A stretch of DNA of 64,000 bases from Paraphysoderma sedebokerense (taxonomy: Eukaryota > Blastocladiomycota > Physodermatomycetes > Physodermatales > Physodermataceae), in assembly GCA_025602915.1 (NCBI GenBank), contig JAHLJZ010000022.1:248001-312000 (forward strand), given 5' to 3'. The position numbers and the translations under genes were made by a program. The notes under the pieces were generated by a model. It was given only the letters and a program-made list of their open reading frames with translations, was not told where the DNA came from and made no database searches. Shown here piece by piece: positions 50,577 to 62,282 of this stretch. Numbering within the stretch: the first letter of the stretch is position 1; every line of letters begins with the position of its first letter.

Positions 50577-52912
50577 ATGTATTCATCGAATTCATCGATA
50601 CAGTTTAAATGGGCCATTTTAGTTTGTTGGTTGGGGTCCATGCTCGCAATTGTAGCGGCGAACCCGGGCGTACCGACTATTCAAGAGGTGGATGTTAAAG
50701 TTGCTCACCAGGGACTCGCTTTCTCTACACAGGCAAAACTGACGTGGTCAAACAGTACGTTATTCCAGTCAATTAACTATAGGAGATGTCTCTCTTGTGA
50801 CTGGTAATATTGACACTCTTTGGCGCCCACCAGATACCAATAACGATACAACTGTTTCCTGGGAGGTAATATGGAGAGGATCGAGCATTCACAAAGGAAA
50901 ATTCGACAAGTACAATCCGAAAGGCGATTTGATCCTATCAACTGACTTGAAGGGAATTGTTCTGAATGAAAATGGTCGCCAAACTGTAAACTTCATCTTG
51001 ACTTCCGGGCAACAAGACCGAACAGAATTCTCTCAGACGGTGAATGTCATTCCTGCACCCATCAGCTTAATACCAATTACCGCTACACTCCTGCTTGCGT
51101 TTATCACACATCAAGTCCTTGTCGCTTTATTTGTCGGAATTCTGGCCACATCAGTTATCGTTTACGGATTTGACGGTTTGCTTCGATCCGTTGACACTTA
51201 CGTTGTCCAAGCGCTTGTGAATGAAGACAGAATAAAAATTGTCCTCTTCACTTGGTTCTTATCTGGGTTGATCAATCTGGTCGTAAGGAGCGGTGGTGGA
51301 CAAGGACTTGCTCGTTTGCTCTACAAATTCGTCAAAACTCGTACGTCGGCACAATGGGCGACGTGGATATTAGGAGTAATCATATTCATTGATGGTATAA
51401 TCCCATCTCCAATCAATCAAAGCAGACCACACATACTTACATTTGTTAATCACATAGACTATTCTAGTGCCATTATCGTTGGTAACAATATGCGCATCAT
51501 CACCGACATGGTTTATTTAAGCCATGAAAAATTGGCCTTCATCACCCATGCCACCGCTGCTGCCCCGGCCACTCTCTCACCATTAAGTTCATGGATCGGG
51601 TTTGAATTGGGTCTAATTAGCGAGAATTACCCTTCGTCACTTGATCGAGAAAAATACCCGCCGTTTACTATTTTCCTCAACACAATTCCAACTCGATTCT
51701 ACCCAATTTTTATGCTCGTATTCATCGCACTGATTATTCTCCTAAAGAAAGATTTCGGACCAATGTTGTACGCAGAGCGTCGTGCTCATCGCTATCAGAA
51801 GTTAATGCCCGATGGCGATACCTCGCATGCGGCTGCCGTCGAAGGAACGAAGCCAGTCGAGCACAAACCACATAGATGGATTAACGGTTTTCTGCCAATT
51901 TTTATACTTGTGGTAGCCACAATTGTTGGTCTTTTTGTGAGCGGATATTATGCGATCATTAAGTCAACCCCTGAAGGGCAAACTCCAGATTTGAGTGCAT
52001 CCAACTTAGCTGGAAGTGGGAATTCTTATAAGTATGTTTTTATCACAAGGATTTCATGACCATACTCTATGTGCTGACATTTATTTTGATAGTGCACTCG
52101 TCTGGGCCAGCTTTTACACTTCAGTTTTTACCATGCTTTTCTATGCATTCCAACGTTTACTTCCATTCGGCGATGTATGTGTTGTTCTTTTGTATTCATA
52201 ATCAGACTCTACAAGTCTAGTAAATTAACTGAATTTGCCACAACAGATGATCAATTCTTGGGTGAACGGCATTAAAAGCGTGACAGAACCTCTCCTAGTC
52301 CTATGTCTTGCTTGGGGAATTGGAACAGCTTTCAAAGATCTTCGTGTCGCAGAGTACATTGCGTCCAGCCTAAACGGGCAGCTTTCCCCCAAGGCTGTAC
52401 CCTCTTTAATATTCATCATTAGTTGTGTGATTTCATTCTGTACTGGTACTAGTTGGGGCACAATGTCTATTATATACCCAATTGCGGTGCCTATCATCGA
52501 TAATCTGGCTCCCGGAAATGCTCCTATTATCATCGAAGTCATTTCTGCAATCTTGGCTGGATCAATCTTTGGTGATCAATGCTCTCCTATATCGGATACT
52601 TCTATTTTGAGCGCCTTGGCTTCACAAATCAGTGTCGAGGCCCACGTCAAAACCCAACTACCTTATGCAATTGTTGTGGCATTTACATCTTTACTGGTGG
52701 GCTACCTGCCGTCTGGTTTCGGGGCATGGCCTGGTTGGGTCGGGCTGATTGCTGGCACAATACTTTTGGCTCTGTGTGTCATTGTATTTGGTACTCGTGT
52801 TGAAAGTAATGACCGTAGTAAATTCTGGATGGTCGAAAGATATCTGATGAAAGAACACGAGGAATTTAAAAAGAAAGATGACATGGAGATGAACCTGCAA
52901 CATCGTTTATAA
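50577..52912 (+). CDS. NhaC-type Na+/H+ antiporter family protein
   Basis: Membrane antiporter of the bacterial-type NhaC family, also known from fungi. A signal-like helix (WAILVCWLGSMLAIVAANPG) and an extracellular beta-rich region precede helices starting ISLIPITATLLLAFITHQVL. Family motifs include FLSGLINLVVRSGGGQGLAR, FIDDYSSAIIVGNNMRIITD (after removal of a 63-base in-frame intron, 51395-51457), STWIG-like LSSWIGFELGLISENYP, FCTGTSWGTMSIIYPIAVPI and AGSIFGDQCSPISDTSILSA. The last two are typical NhaC pore segments. Exon 1 and exon 2 are out of frame across 50755-50782, which needs either a 28-base GT-AG intron or a sequence error. Later introns (GTATGT at about 52033 and 52172) are normal. 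Stop at 52912. Role: sodium or pH homeostasis, probably plasma membrane. Confidence 0.82.
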
Positions 52913-53261
52913 TCCAACTTAGTAGTATAATGCCAGTTCACGCGTCTTTTATTTGTAGTAGTGACTATAAGATATGTAATAATTTATCCAATAACATTTA
53001 AACACATTTTGTATATTTAAACTTCATGAATATGCAGTTTTTCGAGTATATGATTTAAGACACTACTTTCCAAAACATTCAAAAAATTTAAAAGTCTAGG
53101 CTGAATGTGTTGGCATTGAACTGTACCCTGGCGGGCAGTGACTGCACGTTTGTGCTACGTTGGCTTAACTTAATTAATAAGATTATGTTTACTTTATTAA
53201 CTTAAAAAAACGAAACGCCGAAGCTACTAATACAATTCAATGTAACGAACAATTATCTAAT
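52913..53261. other. Convergent 3' intergenic region
   Basis: About 350 AT-rich bases between the stops of the NhaC and tyrosinase 2 genes. No gene. Confidence 0.5.
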
Positions 53262-55038
53262 CTATTGATTTTGAGCTTCCTCGATCTCCCCAGAGTGTCT
53301 GGTGTTGTCGTCAACTTCTTCCACATCACTTGGTGAGCTATCAGCAACGGAATGTCGGCTTCCTTCCGACGGAGGGTGAGTAGATCGACGGATACCATCT
53401 ATTGTTTGAAGTTGGGCTTGGACCAGAGGTGGGATAACAAAAGCAGGACGCTGACGCAGGAAGTAAAGCTCGGCATTGCGGATAATGTCGGATTTGAATC
53501 CTTGGTTCTGTTGTTAAGAAAATTGTTAGAATAATTTCTATTTCGATGAGGTCTTCATGTTTTAACCAAATTAAAAACATACCGAAATCCACCAATCGGG
53601 TAGCGGTTCAACATAATGACGAACCGCTCTATTACTGATTTCTAATCTGCTATTCATGGGTTTATACTGATAGCAGAGTGCCTGAGGATCAAAGATGTCT
53701 TCCACTTTGACATTAAAACCCGGTAAATCATCAGAAGGGCGTGCACGTTTAAGAAAGTTGATATTCCAATAGCGACCGTTGTATGATTTAAACCGACGAG
53801 GGCTTCTGAGTTGCCATTCGTGCCAAATTCTGTCGATTTCGCTATGCTAAAGAGGTGTTAATATATTTTGATAACTTCATAGAGTATCGGCTATTGGGGA
53901 AACAAGCAAACGTACATGCAACCAAAATATAGGATCTTTCGGTGAGACCATATGTGCCATATCACCGCCAAAACCACCAACATTGACATGGATGGCACCA
54001 TGAATAGGTCCCTCGAAATAAGAACGGAAGTTATCTGGACAGAAATTAGATAATTGTAAAAGGCAGCAAAGCGGAAGGGATGGTCATAGAACAAACCGTA
54101 ATCGTCGAAATTGTCAATGAGGTCTTTTACGTCTGCTTCCCCATACCAAGAGTCCATTCTTCCGTCCCGTCTCCATTGTCTGCGGATCTTCCATTTGGCA
54201 AAAGCACCAGTTTTGACTTCGATGTTGAAACCAACTCCGCCACGTCCAAACGACAAGGAGTCATCACCCCATACGGATGCAGCAGCGGGATCTACGGCGT
54301 CAAGAGACCATCTCCAATCTGCAGTAGTGAGTATTGCTTATCAGTCACATTCCTTGTCATGCATTTAAACATAGGACAAAAGATACATACAAGGGATAAA
54401 GACATTTCGGAATTCGGGCCCAAGAGATTGTAACTCCTTTTCTAACTGATAGACAAAGAATCGATGCCAGGGAAGGAAAAACGGTTCACCTATATATTCA
54501 GACGATTTAGAAAAATCCGTCCATAATGTCATCGATCGCTGAGCGAGGGAACATACCGTGAGCGTAGGAGCTGGCTCTTACATGCTACATAATATCAATT
54601 GTAAGTCTGCAGTTTCTAAATCCCTATTCGAAAAATTGACAAGTTACCCATTTAACGAAGTCGTCATATCTTGAAGATCCATCACCATCGCGCGAAGGTC
54701 TTTGGTGGAGCTGAAGTAAAGCCCGGATGAACAACTGCTTTTCTTGCTTTGAACATTCGCGCCATTCTGAAGTGTGCGATCAGAGTTAACCCACGGCAAC
54801 ACGAATAAAGAAAGTACAATATAAGCTAACCTTTTCGTACAACCATTCTATCGCAATTTTCGGGAATGGGATGGGGGAAGGTAGGGTGTTCATCAACCGG
54901 CGGATGGCCGGCACAGATACCTTTGAAACAGTCAAACAGTCCAGGAGTCGGTGAGCGTTTTCGCTTCATAATATTTGAAGCATTGGTGCATAGAACAACA
55001 CAAGCAAGTAATAGTAAGGTCGTGGCCTTCATCTTCAT
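53262..55038 (-). CDS. Secreted tyrosinase 2
   Basis: Signal peptide MKMKATTLLLLACVVLCTNA, dibasic KRKR, then SPTPGLFDCFKGICAG. CuA His come from a 28-base exon (54557-54584; HVRASSYAHG) and PFFLPWHRFFVYQLEKELQS. CuB His come from PIHGAIHVNVGG and PKDPIFWLHHSEIDRIWHEW. VWGDDSLSFGRGG, GAFAKWKIRRQWR, FDPQALCYQY and YVEPLPDWWIS line up with tyrosinase 1. The C-terminal tail is acidic and ends IEEAQNQ. Exon borders match those of tyrosinase 1. All six ligands are present, so it is probably an active phenol oxidase. It is transcribed divergently from the copper-less paralogue to its right. Confidence 0.9.
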
Positions 55039-56005
55039 TGAGTGTTGTGTTGCCGACAGGAAGAAAAAAACTATGGAGGAACGAGATGTGTGGGGTCCGA
55101 AGTATTTTCATGGACAAAGAATTGAAGAAGACAACTACGGCATCAACTCATCCTCGCTCTGTTTCGAACACAGAATAATGTAAGCAGCAAAGGTGGTAAA
55201 GGAACAATCGTGGAAGTTTCGATGACAATATCGAAAATAGGATTTGAAGTTTGTTATTCTATTGAAGCATAACAGGGGCGGGGATCAATCGCAGCATTCT
55301 TACGAACTTTGCTGCCTTATTGAAACGTGTTTCTGGTCAAAGGTTGCGCGATTGTGAACGAAACAGCAGCGTGCTTGGAGGAGAGTCGGACATGCGCTGC
55401 TGCACGCCGAATGGCCACAGCACATCTTGGCCCGGATAAGACTTGGAAAGATAGTTAACTAAAAAAATAAATATTTAAAGCTCTTCTCCCTTGAAGGGTC
55501 AATGTTCAATATCTGTAATCGGCAAGACAGTTACGCATGAACGACAATAATGGCGACCGAGCCTTTTCGTATTTAATTTCGCTCTTTGCCTTCCGGTTGT
55601 CCTTAGTCAAACACAACGCGCTAGGATGGGACGACACCACACAGGCACACACCCAACGTGCGATTGTTGAAACGATTATTGTACTCCACATGTAAATATG
55701 GTTTTGTCTTAATCAGAGTCAATTGTTATCCTTAATCAATAACCAAACACCACCTTTCGGATACGTTATTCTTCCGACCCTCCCTCCCGCGATGCACTGG
55801 TTCGGTTGACATTCAACTCTTTGATCTCGAAACATACGTCAATGTCTGGAGCATGTTGTCTTCGACAGCACATAGTGATTTCAAGTTAACGCACGAGTCA
55901 TGTAAGCATGTATCACCTTTAAGATCTGTTCGGGTCAAGTGTATAAATATGGCCTGATCCCTGTGCGAGGTTCCCTTGTAATCTTTCTCATTTTCAGCTA
56001 CAATA
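55039..56005. other. Divergent region between tyrosinase 2 and the pseudo-tyrosinase
   Basis: About 970 bases that must hold both promoters. GTGTATAAATATGG (about 55938-55951) is a good TATA box 55-65 bases before the right-hand ATG. No gene is supported in the stretch. Confidence 0.55.
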
Positions 56006-57701
56006 ATGAGCGGACAACATAGACGATCTAAATCAATTGCCACTTCGGTTCTCCTTCTCGTTCTCATTTTCTCTCAGCTCTGCATCACGAGCGCAGAAAG
56101 CGCTACTGTGAATCTTGTTGCTAGACAAGAACTCAGACGTGCTCGTGGCCATTGGTGGGATTGCTTCGGCCGTTTGTGCAGAGGTAGAATCCATAGATAG
56201 CATATTAGTTATCAAGCAAAGGAAACTTACAGTGTTTCTGCTTTCATTTTTGACTGTATTCAGGTTCACCTCCAGCGGACGATGAAGAACGCCCTCCAGT
56301 TGTCCCTCCGAACCCAGAAGTTCCGCAACCAGCAGATCCTGTTGATCCACCAACACCTTTACCACCATCGGATCCTGCAACCCCACCGACTGTTCCCGGA
56401 GATACTGGATTCCCTCATCCCATCCCAAGCTCATGTGACAATGTGGTCGTGAGGAAAGGTATGTCTCGGTCCGGCGCGATTTACTTTCAGTCATGAGTGA
56501 TGAGACTAATAGAGTATCCTTTCGTCTGGCTTAGAATGGAGAAACTGCTCACCCGAAGAAAAAAAGAAATTTATCAGTGCCCTCTCCATGCTCCGTCAGT
56601 TTCCATCCCGGGCCGGCACCGCCTCACGATATGACGACTTTGTGGATATGGTTTGTAGTCCGAACTATTATCCCCTATCTGTTCTCTTCCATCCTAATAA
56701 ATGACTATCTATATTTCTTTTATCCGTAATTATGTAATCGAATTAGTATGCAAAAGTGACATCTCAAGTTCTCGGTATGTACTTCAATTTCAAAAGTTGA
56801 TAATCAACCCTCCATTTAATTTGTTCCTTTCGTACAGGTGAACCGTATTTTTTCCCATACCATCGTTATTTTGTCTTCCAATTGGAAAAAGAATTGCAGT
56901 CTCTTGGGCCAGAATTTAAAGATGTTTTTGTGCCATGTAAGTCATTACATATTACATTTCGTATGCTGATCCGATTTCCGTATCCTAACCAGCCTTCATT
57001 TTGGACTATAGATTGGCAATTTACCGCCGATGGTGGAAATCCTAGAAATGCCCCAGTTTGGGGAGACGACGAAGTTTCCTTTGGTCGCGGTGACAAAGTG
57101 AATCAAAATGGAGCCCTTAGAAGTGGTGCTTTTGCTAAATGGGGTGTGAAACGTTCTTGGAAGAATGGTAAATTGTCAGCATGGACTGGCGAAGAAGAAT
57201 TACTGCAGATAATGCAAGATAACAGTGATTATGGTAGGTGTTCTCAAACTGAATCTCTTATCGGAAGCTGAACGTTAATTCTAACTGTGTTCCTCTGCCA
57301 TATACAGATGATTTCAGAGCCATCTTTGAAGGTCTGATTACATCTGATATCCGAAAACGAGTTGCTGGTTCTGGAGGAGATCTTGTATCCGATCAAGCTC
57401 CGAAGGACCCTCTATTTTGGTTAATGGTATGTAATCAATGTCACGTTCTTCTCTTCTACGGAGGTCGTCCAAAATATTTATATCGATTTTCCCCGTTGTA
57501 TATTCATAGTATGCCAATGTCGACCAAGTGTATTCCGCTTGGCAATCTGCTAGTCCTCGTCGCTTCAATTCCTACAATGGTCGATATTTCTTTGCCATTT
57601 CTAATCCATCCGCTACACCCAATGACAAGCTACCTGGTTTTTCTGTCACCGTGAAAGATATGTTTGACACTAAACGATTATGTTATGCCTATGAGAAGTA
57701 G
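56006..57701 (+). CDS. Tyrosinase-fold protein lacking copper ligands (pseudoenzyme)
   Basis: Same exon plan as the two tyrosinases. It has a hydrophobic signal (SVLLLVLIFSQLCITSA), a basic site and GHWWDCFGRLCRG, then a long Pro-rich spacer (exon 2, from 56264) ending SSCDNVVVRKEWRNCS. The 28-base exon (56747-56774) reads YAKVTSQVLG, so both CuA His are replaced (Tyr, Leu). The third His stays in PYHRYFVFQLEKELQSLG. The CuB segment reads SDIRKRVAGSGG, and FWLHH has become FWLMYANVDQVYSAW, so all three CuB His are gone. The fold-forming motifs VWGDDEVSFGRG, GAFAKWGVKRSW and FDTKRLCYAYEK are intact. The frame is open throughout with good splice sites and the tail after FDTKRLC is short. It cannot bind the copper pair, so a binding or structural role is likely. 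Confidence 0.85.
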
Positions 57702-58018
57702 TTTGGAGCATCGCATTATTTACTTTCGATCTTCTTTATGCAGTTCTTAGATTTATGACTTGGTAATTAGTTTAATAATTTTTATTGTACCGTGATATGA
57801 TAGACCAAGTTAGATCAAAATGTCAACGTTTAGATATAGTTTTACAGCATTTTGCACTGCCGGAAATAAGAATGTAATCAATAATAATCAATGTTGTATT
57901 TACAATCTATGGATAAAAAGGGTTCTAGCGAGATAAAAAATGCTTAGTCGGTTCATCTATGAATTTTCACAGTCCCAACATCACTTTTCACCACAAGTTT
58001 AGCAAATCTCAAGTAGAG
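57702..58018. other. Convergent 3' intergenic region
   Basis: About 320 AT-rich bases between two converging genes. No feature beyond probable 3' UTRs. Confidence 0.5.
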
Positions 58019-59029
58019 CTACTCTTCGACAATCTTCTGTTTGACTTGCTTTTGATCAGCCTGTTTGATCTCCGAATCATTGTCATTTTCAGTCACTACG
58101 TCCTCCAAATTCAATATGAATTCCCATTCCTTCTGCTTGACTCGTTGAACACTCAACCTTCCCCTTGTCACTAATTGCATATCGGATAATTCTTTTGCTT
58201 TATATTTCTGTAATTCTTTTAATGAAATAAATCTATTGAGATGTCGAACGTATTTGACGTCTACCATGTACCAGCGAGGATTTGATTCGTCAATATATTT
58301 AGAGTCGTAATATGGATGGGAAGAGTCAAACGCAGTGTCTATGGATAAGAGGGTGCAAGCGAGTGTTCATGAATAGTAAAACGGGATGGTGAATGTTGTA
58401 TATTTGGCTCAAAAAAAATGTTACGAATGAAAAACGTACGATCGGGGTAAGATTCCTTGACCACTTCACATATACCAGCAATACCAGGGGTTTTACAATC
58501 GGAATGATAAAAAAATACTTGATCGCCAGATTTCATTGACTTCATAAGGTTTTTCGCTTCATCTGGGCAGAAGTGAGACGACGTAAAGGAATCAATTAGT
58601 CAAAGTTACATCATCAAACTTTGAAGACGTCTCTGACTGACGAGTACCATAATAAATAGAAATAGTAAAGTCTTTTTGAATTCTACAATGTATTATTAAA
58701 AAGCTTTGAACTTACGGTTTCGTACGCCATCCCACGGACTGATGTTCATTGCTTTCAAATCGTCTATACTAAACTTGACATCTTTGCCCTTCACTATTCG
58801 GGAATCAGGCTCGGCTGCATAACAGACGGAGAAAAGTCTTCCCATCAGAGTGCGTCATAGAATAGTCGACAGATTACCAACCCGAACCTTTCATTAACCA
58901 ATAACTAGGCCCTTGCTGTTCTTCATTCGGACAGGCGTTTTCAGAAGCGATTTCGGGTACTAGTTTGGTCTTTTTGTTTGGTTCATCAGTAGTCTCAGTG
59001 TTTCTGCGAGTCTTTCGCTTCGGAGGCAT
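58019..59029 (-). CDS. THYN1: THYN1-type EVE-domain protein
   Basis: EVE-domain proteins of the YTH-like PUA fold read modified bases. After a lysine-rich, nuclear-signal-like N-terminus ([20 protein letters not shown]) come [20 protein letters not shown] (across a splice with GTTCGG donor), [60 protein letters not shown] and [20 protein letters not shown]. The WDGVRN and FYHS motifs are diagnostic. The C-terminal tail is acidic and ends KQKIVEE. Start at 59029 is preferred over 59101 because the latter would swallow the MCB element of the shared promoter. Five or six exons. Confidence 0.9.
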
Positions 59030-59302
59030 AATATCTTCTTCCAAAATGATATCAATATGACTTTTCGCACGAATTTTGGCTGCAATACGCGTAAGGCGCA
59101 AAAGTGGAATTTTTGTTTACTCGCATGCAAAGGCAAGATTCTCACGGCAGAGGGAATCTCATTCCGTCCACAAAGATACAATCTACATTCGGCTATTCCG
59201 CACATCTAGCTGTATCGAGACCATCGTATCTCCACACTCTGAAATTGTTATCAGTACTATAGTCTGTTACCAGCACGTTCCCATCATTCCCTCACAAACA
59301 CG
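59030..59302. promoter_or_regulatory. Shared THYN1/RPA1 promoter with MCB element
   Basis: A palindromic TACGCGTA at 59086-59093 contains ACGCGT, the MluI cell-cycle box bound by MBF-type factors in yeasts. It lies about 210 bases upstream of the RPA1 ATG. S-phase control of RPA1 is expected in fungi; its use here is inferred. Confidence 0.6.
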
Positions 59303-62282
59303 ATGAACAACTTGCAACTATCGACGGACGCTCTACCCGCCATTCTCGCTCCGAATCCTGACGATAACCCAATAACAAGAAACCCAATCCTTCAAATCGT
59401 CAATATTAAGCATCTCCCTGGATCTGCGAACAACCCGGCCGACAGATACAGAGTCGTCTGGTCCGACGGTCACAATTTCATGCACGGTACGTTTCTCTTT
59501 TGCTCGTCTGACAAAACGAAGTAAACTGAAATCTCCGTACTTCATCAGGTATGTGGGCCACGCAAATGAACGATCTCATCACCAGAGGAACCGTCACCAA
59601 ATACACTGTAGTTAAACTCGTGCAATATGTTGTGAATCAAGTCGCCGGAAAACAGTAATGCATTCTCTCTTATTGATTATTGACACCAGTGTCCCAGTCG
59701 ATTCGACACAAATACTTAGTTGTCTTCCCAACTCACCTTTATTACCTAAACCTGTAGACTCATCATTGCCATCAACGTCGAAGTCCTTGGTACGGCGGAA
59801 GGGCGAATCGGCAATCCTACAGTACAACTGGGTACTGGCAATGCCCCGAAGCCGGATGCACAACCCCAAGAGCGTCCTCAAGTTCCCCAGCAGCCGCCAC
59901 AACCACAGTCTTACCAGTCTAATTATGAACCTCCCCAACCCCAATACCAACCTCCTCAGCAGTATCAGCAGCCTAAATTTGGTCATCAAAGTCCCGCAGT
60001 ATCTGCATCATCCTTCAGTTCAAAAAATAGATTTGGCAACACTAGGTAAAGTTTATAATGTATCAGCTTTAGTCTTGCTTAGAATATATCCTCTGACATA
60101 ACCAAATCCATTCTGATTTAACGCAATTCAGTGCCGGTTCACCGTCCGGTCCGTTATCTCAACCTGATTTCAGTCACATCATTCCAATTTCCCAAATCAA
60201 TCCATACGCTAATAGCAACAAGTATGATTTCTTGGTCTTTCCTTACTCTGGTCACCCCTAAGTCTCGTCGTTTGATCATTTATGCTTATCTGTCACTCAC
60301 AATTCACAGATGGGCAATTCGAGCCAGAGCTATGTCCAAATCCGAAATTCGCCATTGGTCAAATCAGAAAGGCGAAGGGAAGCTCTTCAGTGTTGTTCTT
60401 ATGGATGAATCAGTATGTTTGTGTCAGTTTCAATGTCTCCGTTTATCTTCCTAATTGGTACAAATTCACATCTAGGGCGAAATCAAAGCAACAGCATTTC
60501 AAGATGCCGTCGACAAATTTTACAATCTTATTGAAGACAATAAAGTGTACAACATTAGCAGAGTCCGAGTTCAGATGGCGCGAAAGCAATATAGCTCGCT
60601 TGCCAATGATTATGAAATTACCTTAGAACCGAATACTCATATCGAAGAGGTGAGTATGCACATGATTTTTTGTTTGGAACATTACTTACTATGGGAATTT
60701 CCTGCAATTCAGTGTCGCGATACCGACAATGTTCCGACTATTAAATTCAATTTCCAATCTCTTGACAGACTGGGTAGTTGCGAAAAGGACACTACGATAG
60801 GTAAGAATGTGTGACTTACACATTGAGACACCTGTCCTCTATTGGAATTGAAACACAGGTGTAATTAAAACCAAATTCCTCTATAGATGTTGTAGCCATC
60901 GTTAAGGAATGCGGCGAATTGTCCCAGCTGATTTCTAAAACTACTCAGCGCCCGGTACTTCTTCTCTACTGCAACCTTAAATATTATATAATTTATAACC
61001 ATTTCTCCGTATTACGTAGCTCACCAAACGCGATCTCACTCTTGTCGACCATACCGGTTGGGCTGTGAAGTGTACACTTTGGGGTAAAAACGCTGAATCA
61101 TTTGAACTGTCGGAGGAAGCACCCGTTATTGCTTTTAAGGGTGTTAGAGTTTCAGATTTCAATGGTTTCGTGTCCACAACCGTTTCTTGAAGTACACCGA
61201 ATTTGTAAACCAAAAATTAACTCTCAACTCCCGCCGTCTCTAGGTAAATCTATATCTACCGTCAGCTCTAGTTCTTTATTGGTGAATCCGGACATTGAGG
61301 AAGCTCATCAACTGCGCGGCTGGTGAGTGTACCGTTACCTGTTATCTGTCCTCTTATATTTGTATTGAATTCATCGCTTCTCTACTAGGTATGCGAATGA
61401 AGGACAGTATGTGAACTATCAATACTATTCCAGTTCAAATGCCCGTGGAACCGATGGACAAGCAGGTGGTGCCAAGAAGAAAGATATGCTTAAGGTTCTG
61501 GGACAAATTACCTCGGAACACTTAGGAATGAATGAAAAGGTATACCTGTAAGATTCAAGCACCCGTTCAATGTTACTAATATCGTAATTTGCATTAGCCG
61601 GATTACTTTACTGCCGAAGCGACAATACATTATATCAACAAAGAACGTTTCTGTTACGCTGCTTGCCCAGCCGAAGGATGTAACAAAAAAGTGGTTGAAG
61701 ACGGCAGTGAATGGCGCTGTGAAAAATGTAACTCGAGTTACCCGTCTCCTCAATATCGGTTCGTCATAAAAATATTTTTGAGTACTACTTTCTTTTGACC
61801 AAATGTTTAATTGATCGACTTGTAAATTCAGATATATGGCTCGTATTAATGTTTCCGATCATACCGACTCTGCTTACCTCCAAATATTCGATAATGTCGG
61901 CTTGCAAATTTTCAATGTGTCCGCTACCGAGTTGGTTCAGATGAGAGACTCTGAAGATCCAGGGTTTGAATTGGCAATGGCCAGTGTTATGTGTAGAAAA
62001 TTTGTATTTAGAGTAAAGGCGAAAATGGAGCAATACAGGGTAACTAACCTTTACATCCTTTTGTAGATTTTAAACGTGATATTAACTAGACACTGTCATA
62101 TTGACTCGATGTACTGATTGCTTTACTCATTTCATTTCACCCATTTTTTTTCTGCGGATTCGTCGTTGAAGGATGAACAAAAGCTAACACTAGTCGCAAT
62201 GAACGCTACACCTGTAGAACAAGAATTTATTACGATATCTTCCAATCGGGTGCAAGACATTGAAGAATGGCTACAGTTTTAA
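59303..62282 (+). CDS. RPA1: Replication protein A large subunit
   Basis: RPA1 binds single-stranded DNA in replication and repair as the large subunit of the RPA trimer. The N-terminal OB fold starts [20 protein letters not shown] and includes [30 protein letters not shown], spliced to [21 protein letters not shown] Gln/Pro-rich linker follows ([13 protein letters not shown]). DNA-binding fold A shows [40 protein letters not shown]; fold B shows [19 protein letters not shown] and RVSDFNGKSIST. Fold C has the zinc ribbon [19 protein letters not shown] with [12 protein letters not shown]. It ends [12 protein letters not shown] at 62280-62282. About eleven exons, each consistent in phase. Full length. 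Confidence 0.95.

Noticed and set aside
59030-59101. Upstream start (MRLTRIAAKIRAK) for THYN1
   Set aside because: It overlaps the palindromic MCB element, and MPPKRKTRR has the nuclear-type start usual for the family.
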